Part shown: positions 48,530 to 60,984 of the stretch, in pieces
How the letters are laid out: each line of letters starts with the position of its first letter
Numbering within the stretch: position 1 is the first letter of the stretch
Source of the DNA: Unio delphinus
Lineage: Eukaryota > Mollusca > Bivalvia > Unionida > Unionidae
Direction of reading: 5' to 3'
NCBI GenBank assembly: GCA_029339505.1
Contig: JAQISU010001239.1
Location: forward strand, 5,266,501-5,330,500
DNA length: 64,000 bases
The notes under the pieces: generated by a model
Told to the model about the DNA's origin: nothing
Databases searched by the model: none
The model's input: only the letters and a program-made list of their open reading frames with translations
Program-made: the position numbers and the translations under genes

Positions 48530-50120
48530 CAAATTTCTAGTAAAATGCAAATAGTAAGTGACTGTTATATAATACCTGTTCTGTGAACCTCACTCGCCAC
48601 AAAACCATTCTTAAGGGTCCACTTTGGACGGTATTCGTCTCCATAATTTATTTGTTGACTATTGAAAATAAAACGTGCTTGATTTTCTTTCTCAGTTAGA
48701 TTTTTGTCCGCATTCAGATAAAAAATAAAAGTTATCTGAAGTGGATTTGAATAAAATAAAGTACTCGAAATGCTGAGTTAGCTTGATCAGATGCATGCAT
48801 TTTTCAGATTTACAAATACTTGCTGCGAAAAGCATATATTGCAAAAAGCACATTCAATGTCTTAAAGCCATAATAACCTGATTTTGATTGTACCGTTACA
48901 ACGAGATACAAAGTGATGTTGTGAAACAAGCTATCCACAAACCCAAATCAAAAGGATGGGTAATTTGTTCATAATCCATGTAATATGCTCTCACGGCATC
49001 TCTTTTGGTTGTTGCTTGTTTTTCCTAGTTCACTTAATTTGGAGGTATTATACTATTAAGATCCGCTCGCTGTTGTAAAGAACCATGCAATCCTAAAGGT
49101 ATAAACTCTAAACTGGCGTTTATTAAAGAGATTTTAAACTTTCTAACAAAGAATAGAGATTTGTTCTGGAAGCTTTTTGCCTTACAATTCAATTTCGGTT
49201 AAATGAATTTCAAAGACTGTCCAAATTGGAGTAAACAATGTTATATATAGAGTTAATGATGGATACTACTTAACAAAACCGGCTGGCAGAGATAACGTTT
49301 ATCCAATGCTAACTGTGCAAAACCACTGCCCACAAAAATGATAAATCCTAATAATAACTGAACAGTTGAAAAGGTGCTCAGCTATACTTTTGCAAGCTTG
49401 CATATAATAATGCATAGAGTCATCCGAGAAAATGCACTCGAACATAATTAGCTATCGGTTTGTAAACCATATTTGTATCGTCTTAAATATTGGCATAAAG
49501 GCAAACCCTTTAAATTCGGGCTTAGGGTTGTTCTGAGTTTTGAAATAACTTGGTGCGGTTGTTGGAACTGTAATTTTGTGCTTGTATAGGTTTTCCTTTG
49601 GTTGAATTCTCATGAAAATACGAGATAAGGGTACAAAACAGTAGAATACTGTACTTGAAACACTCTCCATACATGAGTTTCAAATTACAGTTGTTTTAGC
49701 TTATGTACATATAACTTGATAGAACCAGTCATTTTCATTTTGTATAACAGTTACTATGTTTGGATACATGCCAAAGCGTTTTCATTTGTAATGATATAAT
49801 ATTTAACCACACCTCGTACACTGTGCATGAAATAGATTTTTAAAAGGTTAGCAACAGTAAACAACATAGTACAAGTGGTTGAAGTTAAATTAATATTAAA
49901 TGATATAAATAAAAACACTATCTTTATTATCCAATCAACTGAAACAACATCATTCTCTCTTCTACGTATAACTACGAAGGCTAGTCGGCATTGATAAAAA
50001 AAAAACACTCAAAGGAAGAAATCTTGACGGTGTAAATTTGTGACCAAATCCTCATACCAATTCCATATGGAGTAAGAGCCGCCCAGTCTCGTTCCATTCG
50101 CAAAAACAACTAATAAATAA
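48070..50120. other. No gene recognised, except a possible transporter 5' exon at 48576-48644
   Basis: AT-rich DNA with a (TA)n tract at 48479-48528. A 23-codon minus-strand ORF at 48644-48576 ends at CAG|GTATTA, in phase with the open extension of the transporter's exon 1. Confidence 0.3.
48479..48528. repeat. (TA)n microsatellite
   Basis: About 25 TA units. Confidence 0.95.
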
Positions 50121-50129
50121 TCTAAGCTG

Positions 50130-50268
50130 AAAGCTGTATTTGGAGCTAAAATATATACTGTGAATACACATTTTAAAAGCTGTATTTGGAGCTAAAATAT
50201 ATACTGTGAATACACATTTTAAAAGCTGTATTTGGAGCTAAAATATATACTGTGAATACACATTTTAA
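50130..50268. repeat. 46-bp tandem repeat, three perfect copies
   Basis: Unit starts AAGCTGTATTTGGAGCTAAA at 50131, 50177 and 50223, with no visible differences between copies. Confidence 0.9.
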
Positions 50269-50269
50269 A

Positions 50270-51388
50270 CATTATTACTCCTTTTGATGTATCCATACAA
50301 TTCTTATCGCCAACAACATTACAACTTATTTATACTTTTAAAAGGTTATTGGATCTTTTTGATCCCTACGTATACTTTCTAGGTGAAAAAAATGAAAAGT
50401 TCCAGGATATATTTGCTTTATTCTGTTTGAAAGGAAAAGATGGGGAAATATTGTTCCGACTGTGTTCAAAGATTGATTTCGAGAAATCATATCATAACAA
50501 GATTTTATATCTAAATCGCAATAATCGAAACGACTTTCTGAGGCAGAAGCTTTCAACACCAGAGAATCTTTTAATTAGAATTTATCCAAACGTTAACTAC
50601 ACGTGCGCATTCTTCATCCTCCAACAATCAGGATTATCGTTATATTTGTGGAATTGAGGGTTATACCCACTCTGTCACATAACATGCACAGCTATTATAA
50701 TAACTGGTCTTTTCTTTTAGGTAAATTGATACTTTTTCTAGCGTTCTCATCGATTCACACGTTGAACTAAAAGAAAACAATTCATTTATGTAAAGATTTG
50801 CTTGATATTATAAACTGAAAGATAAAAAAGTTTTATACTGAAAGGATTTTAAACAAATCCCTCTCTCACCTTCATGCAGCACTCACACGTAATTCACACG
50901 TATAAGCGTGCAATTAAAACAGCATAAAATAAATATCTAAATATATTCGAACGTACTTACCTTAACACGAAAACGTATTCCAAACTAAATTTTTTCAGTC
51001 AGTTAACAGCTGCGTTTAAAAACTCTTACTCACAATTCAGTGTTATCCAGCTGACAGAAATAGACAAGACTGATCCTATGTACTATGTAAAGTCTCTTTC
51101 CTTCTGTTAAATCAAGCTTTCTCAGAGGCGGCGATCCGTGGCATTTATGCGGTCTTACCGTATCTGTTAAAATACAATCCAAAATAAATGAAACACAATG
51201 GTTTATGTTATGTGTATAAATATGTACGAGATCGTTACAATATATGACAGTATGATGCTATTACGCAAATTATTGTGACTCTACTTTTGTTTTTAAAACT
51301 GTGTAATCTTTATATTTTATCCCTGAGTTATTGAATGAAACAACAACATAATGTATGTTGATGAATACAAATACATTACATAATAAGA

Positions 51389-51446
<58 letters not shown>

Positions 51447-54400
51447 CACACGCACACACAACAAGGCTTATTCATGATATTTAATGATTGAGCTGTCAAA
51501 ATGGGGTCTGATAAGTACAATAATTGGTACGAGCTGATTTGCTTTTGACAAATATTTGGTCTGTAGGTTAAGAAGTACATTCGACATACAATACATACGC
51601 TACTTTGTTTATGTGCTATGTGTAATTTAAGTTTAAATTCGTCAAGCACGTAGCAGTGAAAGTCGTTGGCAGTTTATATTGTTAACATACATGATGTGAC
51701 CGCATGCTGAATGAAGTTGGTATACTGCTGACCACAATTTTAAGAGCAACGGCATGGTTCTAATATTCACAGGGGTTAAAAAAACACGGCTAATTTGCGT
51801 TAAAAAGTATTATTCGCAATAACGTGCAGAGCTGAAGAATTTGTGCTTGTAAGTGTTGAAACTTAGAAAAATCATTTTGTCTATCGATTCAGTCGCGACA
51901 AGCGGGCATATCCTTTTCAAGTATAATCATGTTGACCAATTATTTCCATGGAGATTTATTTTGGAATATTGATTGATTAATAAAGTTCAATAGATCAATA
52001 AGCTCGTTCTTCTGAAGTAAAGTCCAAATATCTGGAATAAAACATGATTGTACAGACTGGATGCTATCAAAATACTTATGATGGCGTATGAGTAATATTT
52101 GCGTAGCTATTATGTTATTTGATAGGGTGTAGAGTTTACCTTGATAGAGAGATTTACGCCGATAAATTTCGATAGTGATTCTTTTCTGCCCCTAGCAATG
52201 ATTGACACATATCTGAGAACATTTGCTAAAGGAGTCGCTGAATTTGTTTTATTATAAAGTGGTGCAACTTGAATAACTAAATTAGATCTCCATTTTTAAG
52301 CTCATTGTATTGTTCACAGCCCTATAGTAAGAACGCGGTCACGATGTTCTTGAATAAACTGTCGGGTATATATTGGGTTTAGGTTTAAGGTTCCCATCTC
52401 ATCATTGGCAAGAGTGTAGACAAAATATTAAATTGTTTTTTTGCAAGAGGTGTGGTTGATAATACGACTTGACCAATCTTGCTGTATTCCTTGGTGAGTC
52501 ATTTTGATGATTTTTTTTGTTGTTGTTGTTGTTGACCAATGTTAGGTACAGTTTATAATTTAAATTTCTTTTCTTATGAACAATTACCATATATGACCTT
52601 TTAAAGTTTGGTTTATAGCTACAATGATTTAAATATCCGAGAATACTCTTTAGAATTGTAGCTAAATTATCTAGATAATTTGATAGATATGTTAGGCCAT
52701 CTGCAAGCGTAGGACAGCAGCAATCTAAACCTACCATTTTACACCATCATTTGTCTATTAGTAGATGCTGTAGCAACTCGTCTGTAAATACCAGACACAA
52801 AACGAGAACAGTACGTTTCCCTGTCTAACTCCTCGCTTGGGATCGAGCCATTACGATTGGAATTTATTAACCACGGCTTCACTTAGTACATATAGATATT
52901 CCCTAATATTCTCCAGATTTTCCCCCGAATTATAATAATTTCAAGAGAGAGCTGCTTGCAAAAGAGGTGTAAAAGTCCTTTTGAGTATGGAGAAAGGCAG
53001 AATAGGTGGGATAACCAGTCTGATTTATCATTAGTGAGAGGCAGTTTAGATTCTTTTGAAAGCCTTGGAATTTATTGATTTTTGCTTGCACAATTGTCAC
53101 AAAAACGTATGTAGCACTGGCAACAGGGATAGTGTATCTGGTAAATGTCGGTGTCAGTTCTGTTTATCCCATTCCGTTTTATGATGGTTACGGTAAGTTC
53201 TGTTACCATGTATTTGGTATTTTCATGTTTAAATATATTCTTTGTGCCTCCTGGTAATACGTTTATTTACGTTTTATACTTGTGTCGATGGCAGTAAGTT
53301 GAACTGATTAATTTTAGTTATAGTTTGCCCACATGACTGGGTCTGTTAAGGGAGTAAAATTACATAGGATCTTTTAAATAGATACATATCAATGTGTTGA
53401 CAATTATTACTAATAACCTTAATAATAAGTCTTGAGGCTACTGTCGCACTGGCAGATGGTGTTTGGACGTTTATATATGAATTCAGTAATTCCCTATTGT
53501 TTGGGCTATGTCACATGAATATACAAATTTGGAATAAATTGAGTAGTAAGACCCAACATTTGGGGTTAGTTCTGAAATATAGTCGTGATAGAAGGCGTAT
53601 ATCAGGAAAGAATTGAACATTAATTAGATTCATTCCTATTTTGGGGTCATTGTCATTTCCTGTGTTCCTGCTGCTTTATGTTGTACTTAGAGATTACAAG
53701 AGGGAAAATAACACATTTGTTTGGACTGTTCTTTGGAAATAGAAAGTGCTAATTGTTTGGAATATATTATTATTCTGGAACTATTGTGAACTTTTCAAAT
53801 GAGTTCTGGACAACGTCTCGAATCTTTGCAGACACCTACATTTCCGGATCTGCAATTTATAGTGATATAATAATAACATGCGCCTCTTCTGAGAGATGCT
53901 ATCATAAGTAGTAAAGAATCTCTTTCACTTCACGGTAACACTTAATAACATTCTCTGGAGACATGTAGACACGGAGTAAGAACACAGGTTTGAGACAGAA
54001 ACCAACATGTTTTGCGCCTGAGATGTAATGAGACAAACTATATTAAATACTTTTATAGTTCTGAAGATGTGATTTTATTGATTTAGCGAGGGGTTTCCAA
54101 TGAGTGCAAAGACTATCATTGGGCCAGGAAAAATCGTCAGATTATATTATTTCAGTAAATTTTGAAATTAACATTTACATGTGCATATACAATTCCAGAT
54201 TCCTTACCATACAAAGCCAGAAAATAAGTTGCACGAAATTTCTTTAAAAATGAGCTTATATGTCCGCCATGTTAAATGAATGATCAGTTGCCCAAATTAT
54301 TTCGTTTGTTATATACCCTATGAAAGCTCTACGGAGATTCTTTAATATTTTGTTCATCCTGGTCTGATAGAGTCTAACAATGACTGTGATTTGATTGTGT

Positions 54401-55000
54401 TTAAGGATGCTGTATGCAAAGTAAGATACTTTTCTTATAATTGATATTATCGCTTGTCCAAGTTTGGGATTTACATAGACACTACAATCCATTGAACTTG
54501 CGTTTGTTGAGATTGCTTATCTCCGTCAAGACACTATTCCATTGATTTTGTGGTTCATTTGTAACATCAGTACTTGTCGATGATTAATATTATCGGTCAT
54601 CAGTAATGCACAAGTCAGTGCAGGTGGGTGGGGATGATACTCTGGGAAGAATGAGCTACAAAACTGTAATAATAGTGATGTCTCAATTCTTTCATTTAGT
54701 ATCATGCACCATCGAGAAGCGTATTTGTGTGAAATAATAACTTATAATAAAAACTAAACCGTAACTGTCTCTCCACAGACTTTAAAACAACACACAAAAA
54801 TTTTATGGACTTTGTATGCGATAAAACTGAAAAAGCCACTGACCTTTATGAATTATCCATTTACTGGCAAGTTAATACAACTTGGAGAAATTGAACAGGA
54901 ACCCATTTTCAGCAAACCGTTTGCCAATCAAATGGTTTCTAGTCAGTCCGGAACAACGATTAACAGTAGTTTCAAAAAAGGGTAGAAAGGCCTGCATTAG
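50270..55000. other. No gene recognised
   Basis: AT-rich DNA. An ORF at 50349-50657 (102 codons) has no recognisable domain, start context or splice signal. A (TA)n tract is at 51391-51443. Confidence 0.5.
51391..51443. repeat. (TA)n microsatellite
   Basis: About 26 TA units. Confidence 0.95.
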
Positions 55001-55050
55001 CTATAAGCAACATTAATGACTAAGACAGTAACACAGTTCGCAGTGTATTT

Positions 55051-55053
<3 letters not shown>

Positions 55054-55093
<40 letters not shown>

Positions 55094-55162
55094 GTACTAC
55101 TACTACTACTACTACTACTTCTACTACTACTACTACTACTAATAATAATAATAATAATAATA

Positions 55163-55225
<63 letters not shown>
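55054..55225. repeat. Compound AAT / CTA / ATT trinucleotide tract
   Basis: (AAT)n, then (CTA)n, then (AAT)n and directly (ATT)n. The last two halves are reverse complements and could form a long A-T hairpin. Confidence 0.9.
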
Positions 55226-55479
55226 ACAATAATAACAATATTAATAACATAATTTGTTGACATAATCTTTTTCCAAAACTAAAATCAGCAGTCTGGAATA
55301 TTTATAGTATCTGCTCAGTGTTTTTCTGTAACGCTGAATTATCTATTGTACCACAACTGGTAATTCGGTTTTCTAAAATTCATTAATTAATGTATTTTGA
55401 GTTTAAATCTCTAACCTCTTTCTTAGTATCCTAATAATCAATTCAAGGTAAAATGTTCGAAATCTTAGTCATTGATTTA

Positions 55480-55740
55480 ATATTCTCCCTTTATATAGAC
55501 CATTAGCCAAAGGTTTTGCATCTAATTTGCGGTTTGCACTTTTAATTCTAAATTAAGGTATATTTACTCCATATTACCTGACATGCACCAATCCTCCAGA
55601 TAATCAAAATAAAATTCCCTTCCACGCCCATGTACGAAAATTGTACCTGTTCATATGCTTATTAGTACTATTTATCATACGTACCTTTCGATTGCACACC
55701 TTGACGCATATATTACTTACTAATGTTTCAAAAGAAGAAA
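55480..55740. repeat. Diverged copy of part of the 12-16 kb duplicated unit
   Basis: Shares ATGCACCAATCCTCCAGATA, the ATCAAAATAAAAT stretch and CGCCCATGTACGAAAA with 13,555-13,640 and 15,670-15,755, at clearly lower identity. Confidence 0.5.
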
Positions 55741-55861
55741 GTAAATACAGTACTTTAAAATAATTAAACAACGCTAGCTTCAAAACATTTTAAAAAAACA
55801 ATATTACCATAAAAGTGTTTTTTTTATTTTTATTATATTGAAATCATTGTCTTTAAATTGA

Positions 55862-55862
55862 T

Positions 55863-55930
<68 letters not shown>

Positions 55931-55969
55931 GAGATAAACACGGTCGGACGGACAGACAGACAGACAGAC

Positions 55970-56040
<71 letters not shown>

Positions 56041-56049
56041 CATACAGAC

Positions 56050-56113
<64 letters not shown>

Positions 56114-56114
56114 T
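55862..56114. repeat. (AT)n plus (GACA)/(GATA)n microsatellites
   Basis: An AT tract at 55862-55926 is followed by GACAGACA then long GATA runs (55969-56038 and 56051-56112). Confidence 0.95.
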
Positions 56115-56367
56115 ATGTATTATCATTATCATTATTTTTGTTGGGCTCAAAGTTCTGGGCATTTTCGAGGGTATTTAACTCCGTGGATTTGCTAGTCAAT
56201 GTTTGTAGGTATTGAATTTTATTGTTTGACCTCTAGAAATACCACCTATAAAAATAAATGCAAAATAATTAAACTATGCCGATGCATACTGCATTCACAT
56301 TAATGTTTAAAATAATAATACTTCCTGTACGAGTACAAATCAAAGATCTGACAAGTTCGATACTTAC

Positions 56368-56442
56368 ACAGTGGTTTTGACCAAGTGAATAACATCAGTC
56401 AAAGCAGACGCAGCCCCTAACACTAAAGCAATACTTCCATCG
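56368..56442 (-). CDS. Candidate internal exon of unknown gene
   Basis: A 75-base segment has a good acceptor (TTTGTTCTCATAG) and a consensus donor (GTAAGT). Only one frame is open, encoding IALVLGAASALTDVIHLVK, a possible membrane helix. No partner exon is identified. Splice-site strength and the single open frame are the only support. Confidence 0.3.
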
Positions 56443-57218
56443 CTATGAGAACAAATAAAAGACCCGTCAAGATGAATCAGCATTGCCATGTTTTAGTTTG
56501 AGTGTTTTACATCAAAGGATCCGTTATTTTAAGTACATATGAAGGATCTCTTACTTAAACCATTGTCCAACAAGTTACACCATCACTGAATATCACGGCA
56601 TTAACACAGTGGCTTAAGAGTGGTAAAATTCAAATTAGATTCCCCTCGGTTTCTGGACTTCCTAACCCATCACAAGCTGTGAACCTGGTGCAAGCTCTTG
56701 CTTACCTCACATCTAAAAACGCCGTTGAACCCATGAAATTCGTGGTTCATGATAAGTTTCGCAGGCTCCAATGATTCGAAATTAGAAACTACAAGCATAT
56801 ATTAAGATGTTCATATAAAGTTTTGATCCCTTCTGTAGTTGGTGCTACAGTTTGTCAAAGTTTAATATACAACGGAACTCGAAAAACGTGAATTACTTTG
56901 GGCCTCGTTTTTGGTTTCGCTTGTCGATTTTGTCTTAGATTTATGGTGAACAGGAAAGGGAATGCTTTAAATCTGAACGGAACACGTCATTTGAAGATTG
57001 CTAAGAACTCATCTTATTACCATCTGAGTTATCAAAATTTTACTGTACTAGGTTTTGTTACGCTTAGCTCGAAAACTTCCCTCCTCACCATCACTGCATA
57101 TAGAAAATGGCCTTGTTGCCAAGAGATACGTCCGCGACTATGTATAGCTATCATGACGGTCACCTACGTACAATGGGCAGATGCCAATATATATAAATGT
57201 CATGTATTCAACGGTTAC

Positions 57219-57353
57219 CTGTATATAGTGACCAGTGGTTTCTCTTGTTTCATAAACCATTGGTTTCTGTCTCTCAAGAAGTATCTTTCCATCAAAGATT
57301 TTCATAAAGCCAGCTTTCATTTGATCATGGTGAAACTTCGCTGCTTGATTCAT
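57219..57353 (-). CDS. Candidate first coding exon of unknown gene
   Basis: From the ATG at 57351-57353 (context CAAACGATGA), 45 codons run to a donor at CAG|GTAACC. The product begins MNQAAKFHHDQMKAGFMK and includes ILLERQKPMVYE. A possible acceptor (TTTACAG) lies about 70 bases upstream, so the ATG could follow a 5' UTR splice. I recognise no family. Confidence 0.25.
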
Positions 57354-57429
57354 CGTTTGGTTGAAGTGTTAACACCTATCTTCCTGCCTATTTGTACCAG
57401 CTGGCCTAACAAAGAGTCATTTCTGTAAA

Positions 57430-58850
57430 CATAAATAATCGATGGAAATGTAAAAATAATATATAAAAGAAAGAGAGAAGGAATGTGGGATAATTATCTT
57501 GATGTTTCTTACATGTTTCTGTCTCTGTCTCTGTCTCTCTCTCTCTATCTCTCTCTCTGCAAAACAGTACGTTCATACTTGCAGATTCAATATGAAAACG
57601 CCTTATATTTATGCTTTTAAGTACATAAATGCAATGTATAACAACATTACAAAATACACTGCTAAGGTAAATAAAACAAAGGACCAATTTCTTCAAAAAT
57701 AGACATCATTAATGAATATGTAACTTGCGCCTGATTTTGATGATTAACAGAACAAACCACTGTAATACCACAACGTCCATTTCACCTAGACTGTATTCCA
57801 TATGCATATGTGTTGGTGTGTGTTTTCTTTTTCTGTAGATTATATTTAGTATCCCTAGATAATGTGATAACTATAAACGTTTGATTGTAAGGTGATCTTG
57901 GGAAGGTTGCCCGACCCAGCGATCAACCTATTACGTGGTTAATAAAACAAATATAAAATCGTAATCAAAATATATTCACATACTGGCAATATTTTGGTTT
58001 ATCATGTTCATTAACTTTTGCCAAGGACGCCAAAATTACGGTTGAACATATTTTATATCTCAATTATTGGTCATTGACCTACCACAGTTTTCATGGATCG
58101 TTGTTAATGACATTAACAACAATTTTGGATGGATGGTGTCAGAAACACCCATGTATTGCAACAATCTATATGCGCACACGCGCACTCAATACGAGTCCCA
58201 AACAACCGGAATGTTTCCTAGAGTTAGGACCCTTTAAAGTTAGATGGTGAAAAGTATGCACTGGAAACGCTTAAAATACATAATGTTTCCAAGGATTCTT
58301 GCCCGTGTACCTCTGTCAGGATTTCCATTACACAAACCATGCATACTACTTTACACCCCTCCTAAGCTATATATATTTATCCGCCCTTGATTCATAAAGG
58401 TCAGCTTCATTCTTTTGACACCTCGTATTTTATGAGTACACAAAACTCGAGTCATTTGACATGACTTAGATGTGATATGCAGTGTTTTCTGCGTCTCATC
58501 GAAGACAGTGACCTGAAATAAGTATAGAGTATAGTGTTTTCATATATACGTTTTACTATACCAGGTGTCCTCAGAACACCACGCATCCTCCGTAACATCC
58601 TGTATGTTAATGACTTACAGAAACTTTACTCGTAAATTCCATATGCATTTACGCCGACTTTAGTGACATCATTTCCGCTATAGAAATGATGTCCATGTTT
58701 TGCTGTTAGATACTGTATAATTTCAGGGCACAACTGAAAACAGCTGTTCTAAACTTTTAAAAAAAAGTTGTATTGAAATTAAGAAAGAACTCCTTACAGC
58801 AAAGACTATGCCGTTTCATTTTCTACGCACGGCTTGATATACTTTTGAAG
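57430..58850. other. No gene recognised
   Basis: AT-rich DNA with a short imperfect (CT)n tract around 57,517-57,558. Confidence 0.5.
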
Positions 58851-58852
58851 AC

Positions 58853-58856
<4 letters not shown>

Positions 58857-58912
<56 letters not shown>
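58857..58912. repeat. (TA)n microsatellite
   Basis: About 28 TA units. Confidence 0.95.
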
Positions 58913-58917
<5 letters not shown>

Positions 58918-59408
58918 TTAAAAAAGTAGATTTCATACGTAGGTGGATTTCAAATATGCATACATTGTGTTCTGAAAACAAACATCTGCATGCTTAGTTT
59001 TGCAAGTTACATATCACTCTAAGTTTAGTTATCAATTTCGTGTTGGAGGAAAGGCTAGAGATTGCTCAGTCTTGAATAAAGTCTTTTCAAAGATCTATGT
59101 CGTCTGACTGCGTCAGATTCTTCTTGTTTAAATTCTTTTCTAATGAGAGGCACGCTGGATATCGAGAAAGACAAATTTGTTATATGCATATCATTATATT
59201 TCTTGCATGTTCAATTCAATGGCTAAATCGTAGGTACGTAGGGCTTTCCTCAAGAGCTCGGATAACATTTCCACTTCGAAACTGGTAATAAGATTTTGCG
59301 ACAATATAATTTACTTCTTTGACCCTCGGTATGTGTATGTATGAATTTTTCGAGCCGCCCAAGCAATGTACACGCTTGTAATACAACATATTTTGAGTCA
59401 GTGGGTGG

Positions 59409-60956
59409 GTGCTAAATTTGGATGTGAATATGGAGGACATCAATACCGCCGAAGTCATGGCAGCGATTCGTCGCCTCAAAAACAATAAGGCGCCCGGCAT
59501 CGACCAAATCTCAACAGAAATGCTGAAGGCAGGAGGAGATGTTGTCGTGCAGAGGATCACCAAACTGCTTAATGACTGCTGGAATAGCGAGTGCGTGCCA
59601 AGTGACTGCAGAAAGGGAGTGATCGTCAAACTACCGAAGAAAGGCGACCTGGCCGATTGTAACAACTGGCGCGGTATTACTCTCCTCTCCGTTCCTGGCA
59701 AGGTCTTCTGCATTATCATCCTCAAACGCCTGCAACGCGCTGCGGACCAGGCCCTGCGGGAAGAACAGGCTGGATTTCGAAGCGGCCGGTCGTGCAGTGA
59801 GCAAATCTTCGCCCTCCGAAATATTCTCGAACAATGCACTGAATTCCAAAAGCCGCTTGTCGTCAACTTCATCGACTTCAAAAAGGCCTTTGATGGCGTC
59901 CACCGTGAATCCCTGTGGCTCATTGCAAGGTCATTTGGCATTCCACCTCGTTTCATCGCCATCTTCAAGAATCTTTATCGCGAGTCCAGCTGCTGCGTAC
60001 GAACGGACGCTGGCCACACACTCTTCTTTGACATTGAGACAGGAGTCCGTCAGGGATGCATACTCTCACCTTTCTTATTCCTTCTGGCAATAGATTTTGT
60101 CATGAGAAGGGCAATGGACCATCCGAAATATGGCATCACGTGGAAGGATAAGGCACGCTTGACAGATCTGGATTTTGCTGACGACATTGCGCTGCTGGCA
60201 GAGAATGCGAGATCTCTTCAGCAAATGACCACCAACCTGGAGGTGGAGGCGGCTAAAGTTGGATTAAGAATTAGCACAGAAAAGTCGAAGACACTGGCGG
60301 TCAACCGGAAGACACCTGTGCGGGTCAGCGTAGGCGGCCTGACCATCGGCCAAGTCGAGCAGTTCACCTACTTGGGAAGCACCATCGACAAGGAAGGTGG
60401 AGCTGATGCAGACGTCAAATGTCGAATTGGCAAAGCGTGGGCCGTATTCCAACGTCTTCTCCCAATTTGGACACGTCGGTCGATTCACACAAACACCAAA
60501 CTTCGCCTCTTCAACACTATCGTCATCCCATCCGCCATTTACGCCTGCGAGACATGGAAAGGCACGAAGAAGCTGGTCAACAGGCTAAACGTATTCCAAC
60601 AGCGATGTCTGCGACGTATTCTTCGTGTCACCTACCACGACCACATCACTAACGAGGAGATCCTCAGAAAAGCAAACACCCGAAGCCTGGGAGAAGTGGT
60701 CGCAGAAAGAAGATTATGTTTTGCGGGACATGTTCTGAGAATGGCCGAGACGCGCCACGCAAAGACGGTGATGTGGTGGACGCCAGCACGTGGGAAACGA
60801 GGCATTGGACGACCGAGAAAGACATGGCGACGGACATTTATAGAAGATCTGCGAGCCGTCAATATCAACTTAAACGCAGCGGAGGTTAAGGCTGCCGATC
60901 GAGATGACTGGAGGAAGCTTGTTGCCCTATGCGCCCCACTGCGCGGAAGGACATAA
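59409..60956 (+). CDS. Reverse transcriptase ORF of the truncated LINE
   Basis: 515 codons without a stop. RT motifs in order: NNKAPGIDQIS, DCNNWRGITLLSVPGK, EEQAGFRSGRSCSEQIF, VNFIDFKKAFDGVHRESLW, ETGVRQGCILSPFLF and the catalytic LDFADDIALL. A thumb/C-terminal part (FTYLGSTID) and a tail with GHVLRMAE and GRPRKTW follow. The type is an RTE- or related-clade non-LTR RT. The apparent GTG start at 59409 is in flanking target DNA, so the natural start is lost. The intact frame suggests recent insertion. Confidence 0.9.
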   Translation: MLNLDVNMEDINTAEVMAAIRRLKNNKAPGIDQISTEMLKAGGDVVVQRITKLLNDCWNSECVPSDCRKGVIVKLPKKGDLADCNNWRGITLLSVPGKVFCIIILKRLQRAADQALREEQAGFRSGRSCSEQIFALRNILEQCTEFQKPLVVNFIDFKKAFDGVHRESLWLIARSFGIPPRFIAIFKNLYRESSCCVRTDAGHTLFFDIETGVRQGCILSPFLFLLAIDFVMRRAMDHPKYGITWKDKARLTDLDFADDIALLAENARSLQQMTTNLEVEAAKVGLRISTEKSKTLAVNRKTPVRVSVGGLTIGQVEQFTYLGSTIDKEGGADADVKCRIGKAWAVFQRLLPIWTRRSIHTNTKLRLFNTIVIPSAIYACETWKGTKKLVNRLNVFQQRCLRRILRVTYHDHITNEEILRKANTRSLGEVVAERRLCFAGHVLRMAETRHAKTVMWWTPARGKRGIGRPRKTWRRTFIEDLRAVNINLNAAEVKAADRDDWRKLVALCAPLRGRT

Positions 60957-60966
60957 AGAAGAAGAA
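59417..60966 (+). mobile_element. 5'-truncated LINE with intact RT ORF and target duplication
   Basis: The insertion is bounded by a 14-bp duplication GGGTGGGTGCTAAA (59403-59416 and 60967-60980) and ends in a short A/G-rich tail (ATAAAGAAGAAGAA). It is much GC-richer than its surroundings. The endonuclease part is missing, so it was dead on arrival after truncated reverse transcription. Confidence 0.85.
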
Positions 60967-60984
60967 GGGTGGGTGCTAAACACA

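Noticed and set aside
50349..50657. 102-codon ORF as a gene
   Set aside because: No recognised domain, no splice sites and an equally long overlapping antisense ORF.
55862..56114. ORFs of repeated Ser-Ile-Tyr-Leu
   Set aside because: Translation of (AT)n and (GATA)n microsatellites.
59216..59968. 250-codon minus-strand ORF
   Set aside because: Lies opposite the RT domain of the intact LINE; no motif of its own.
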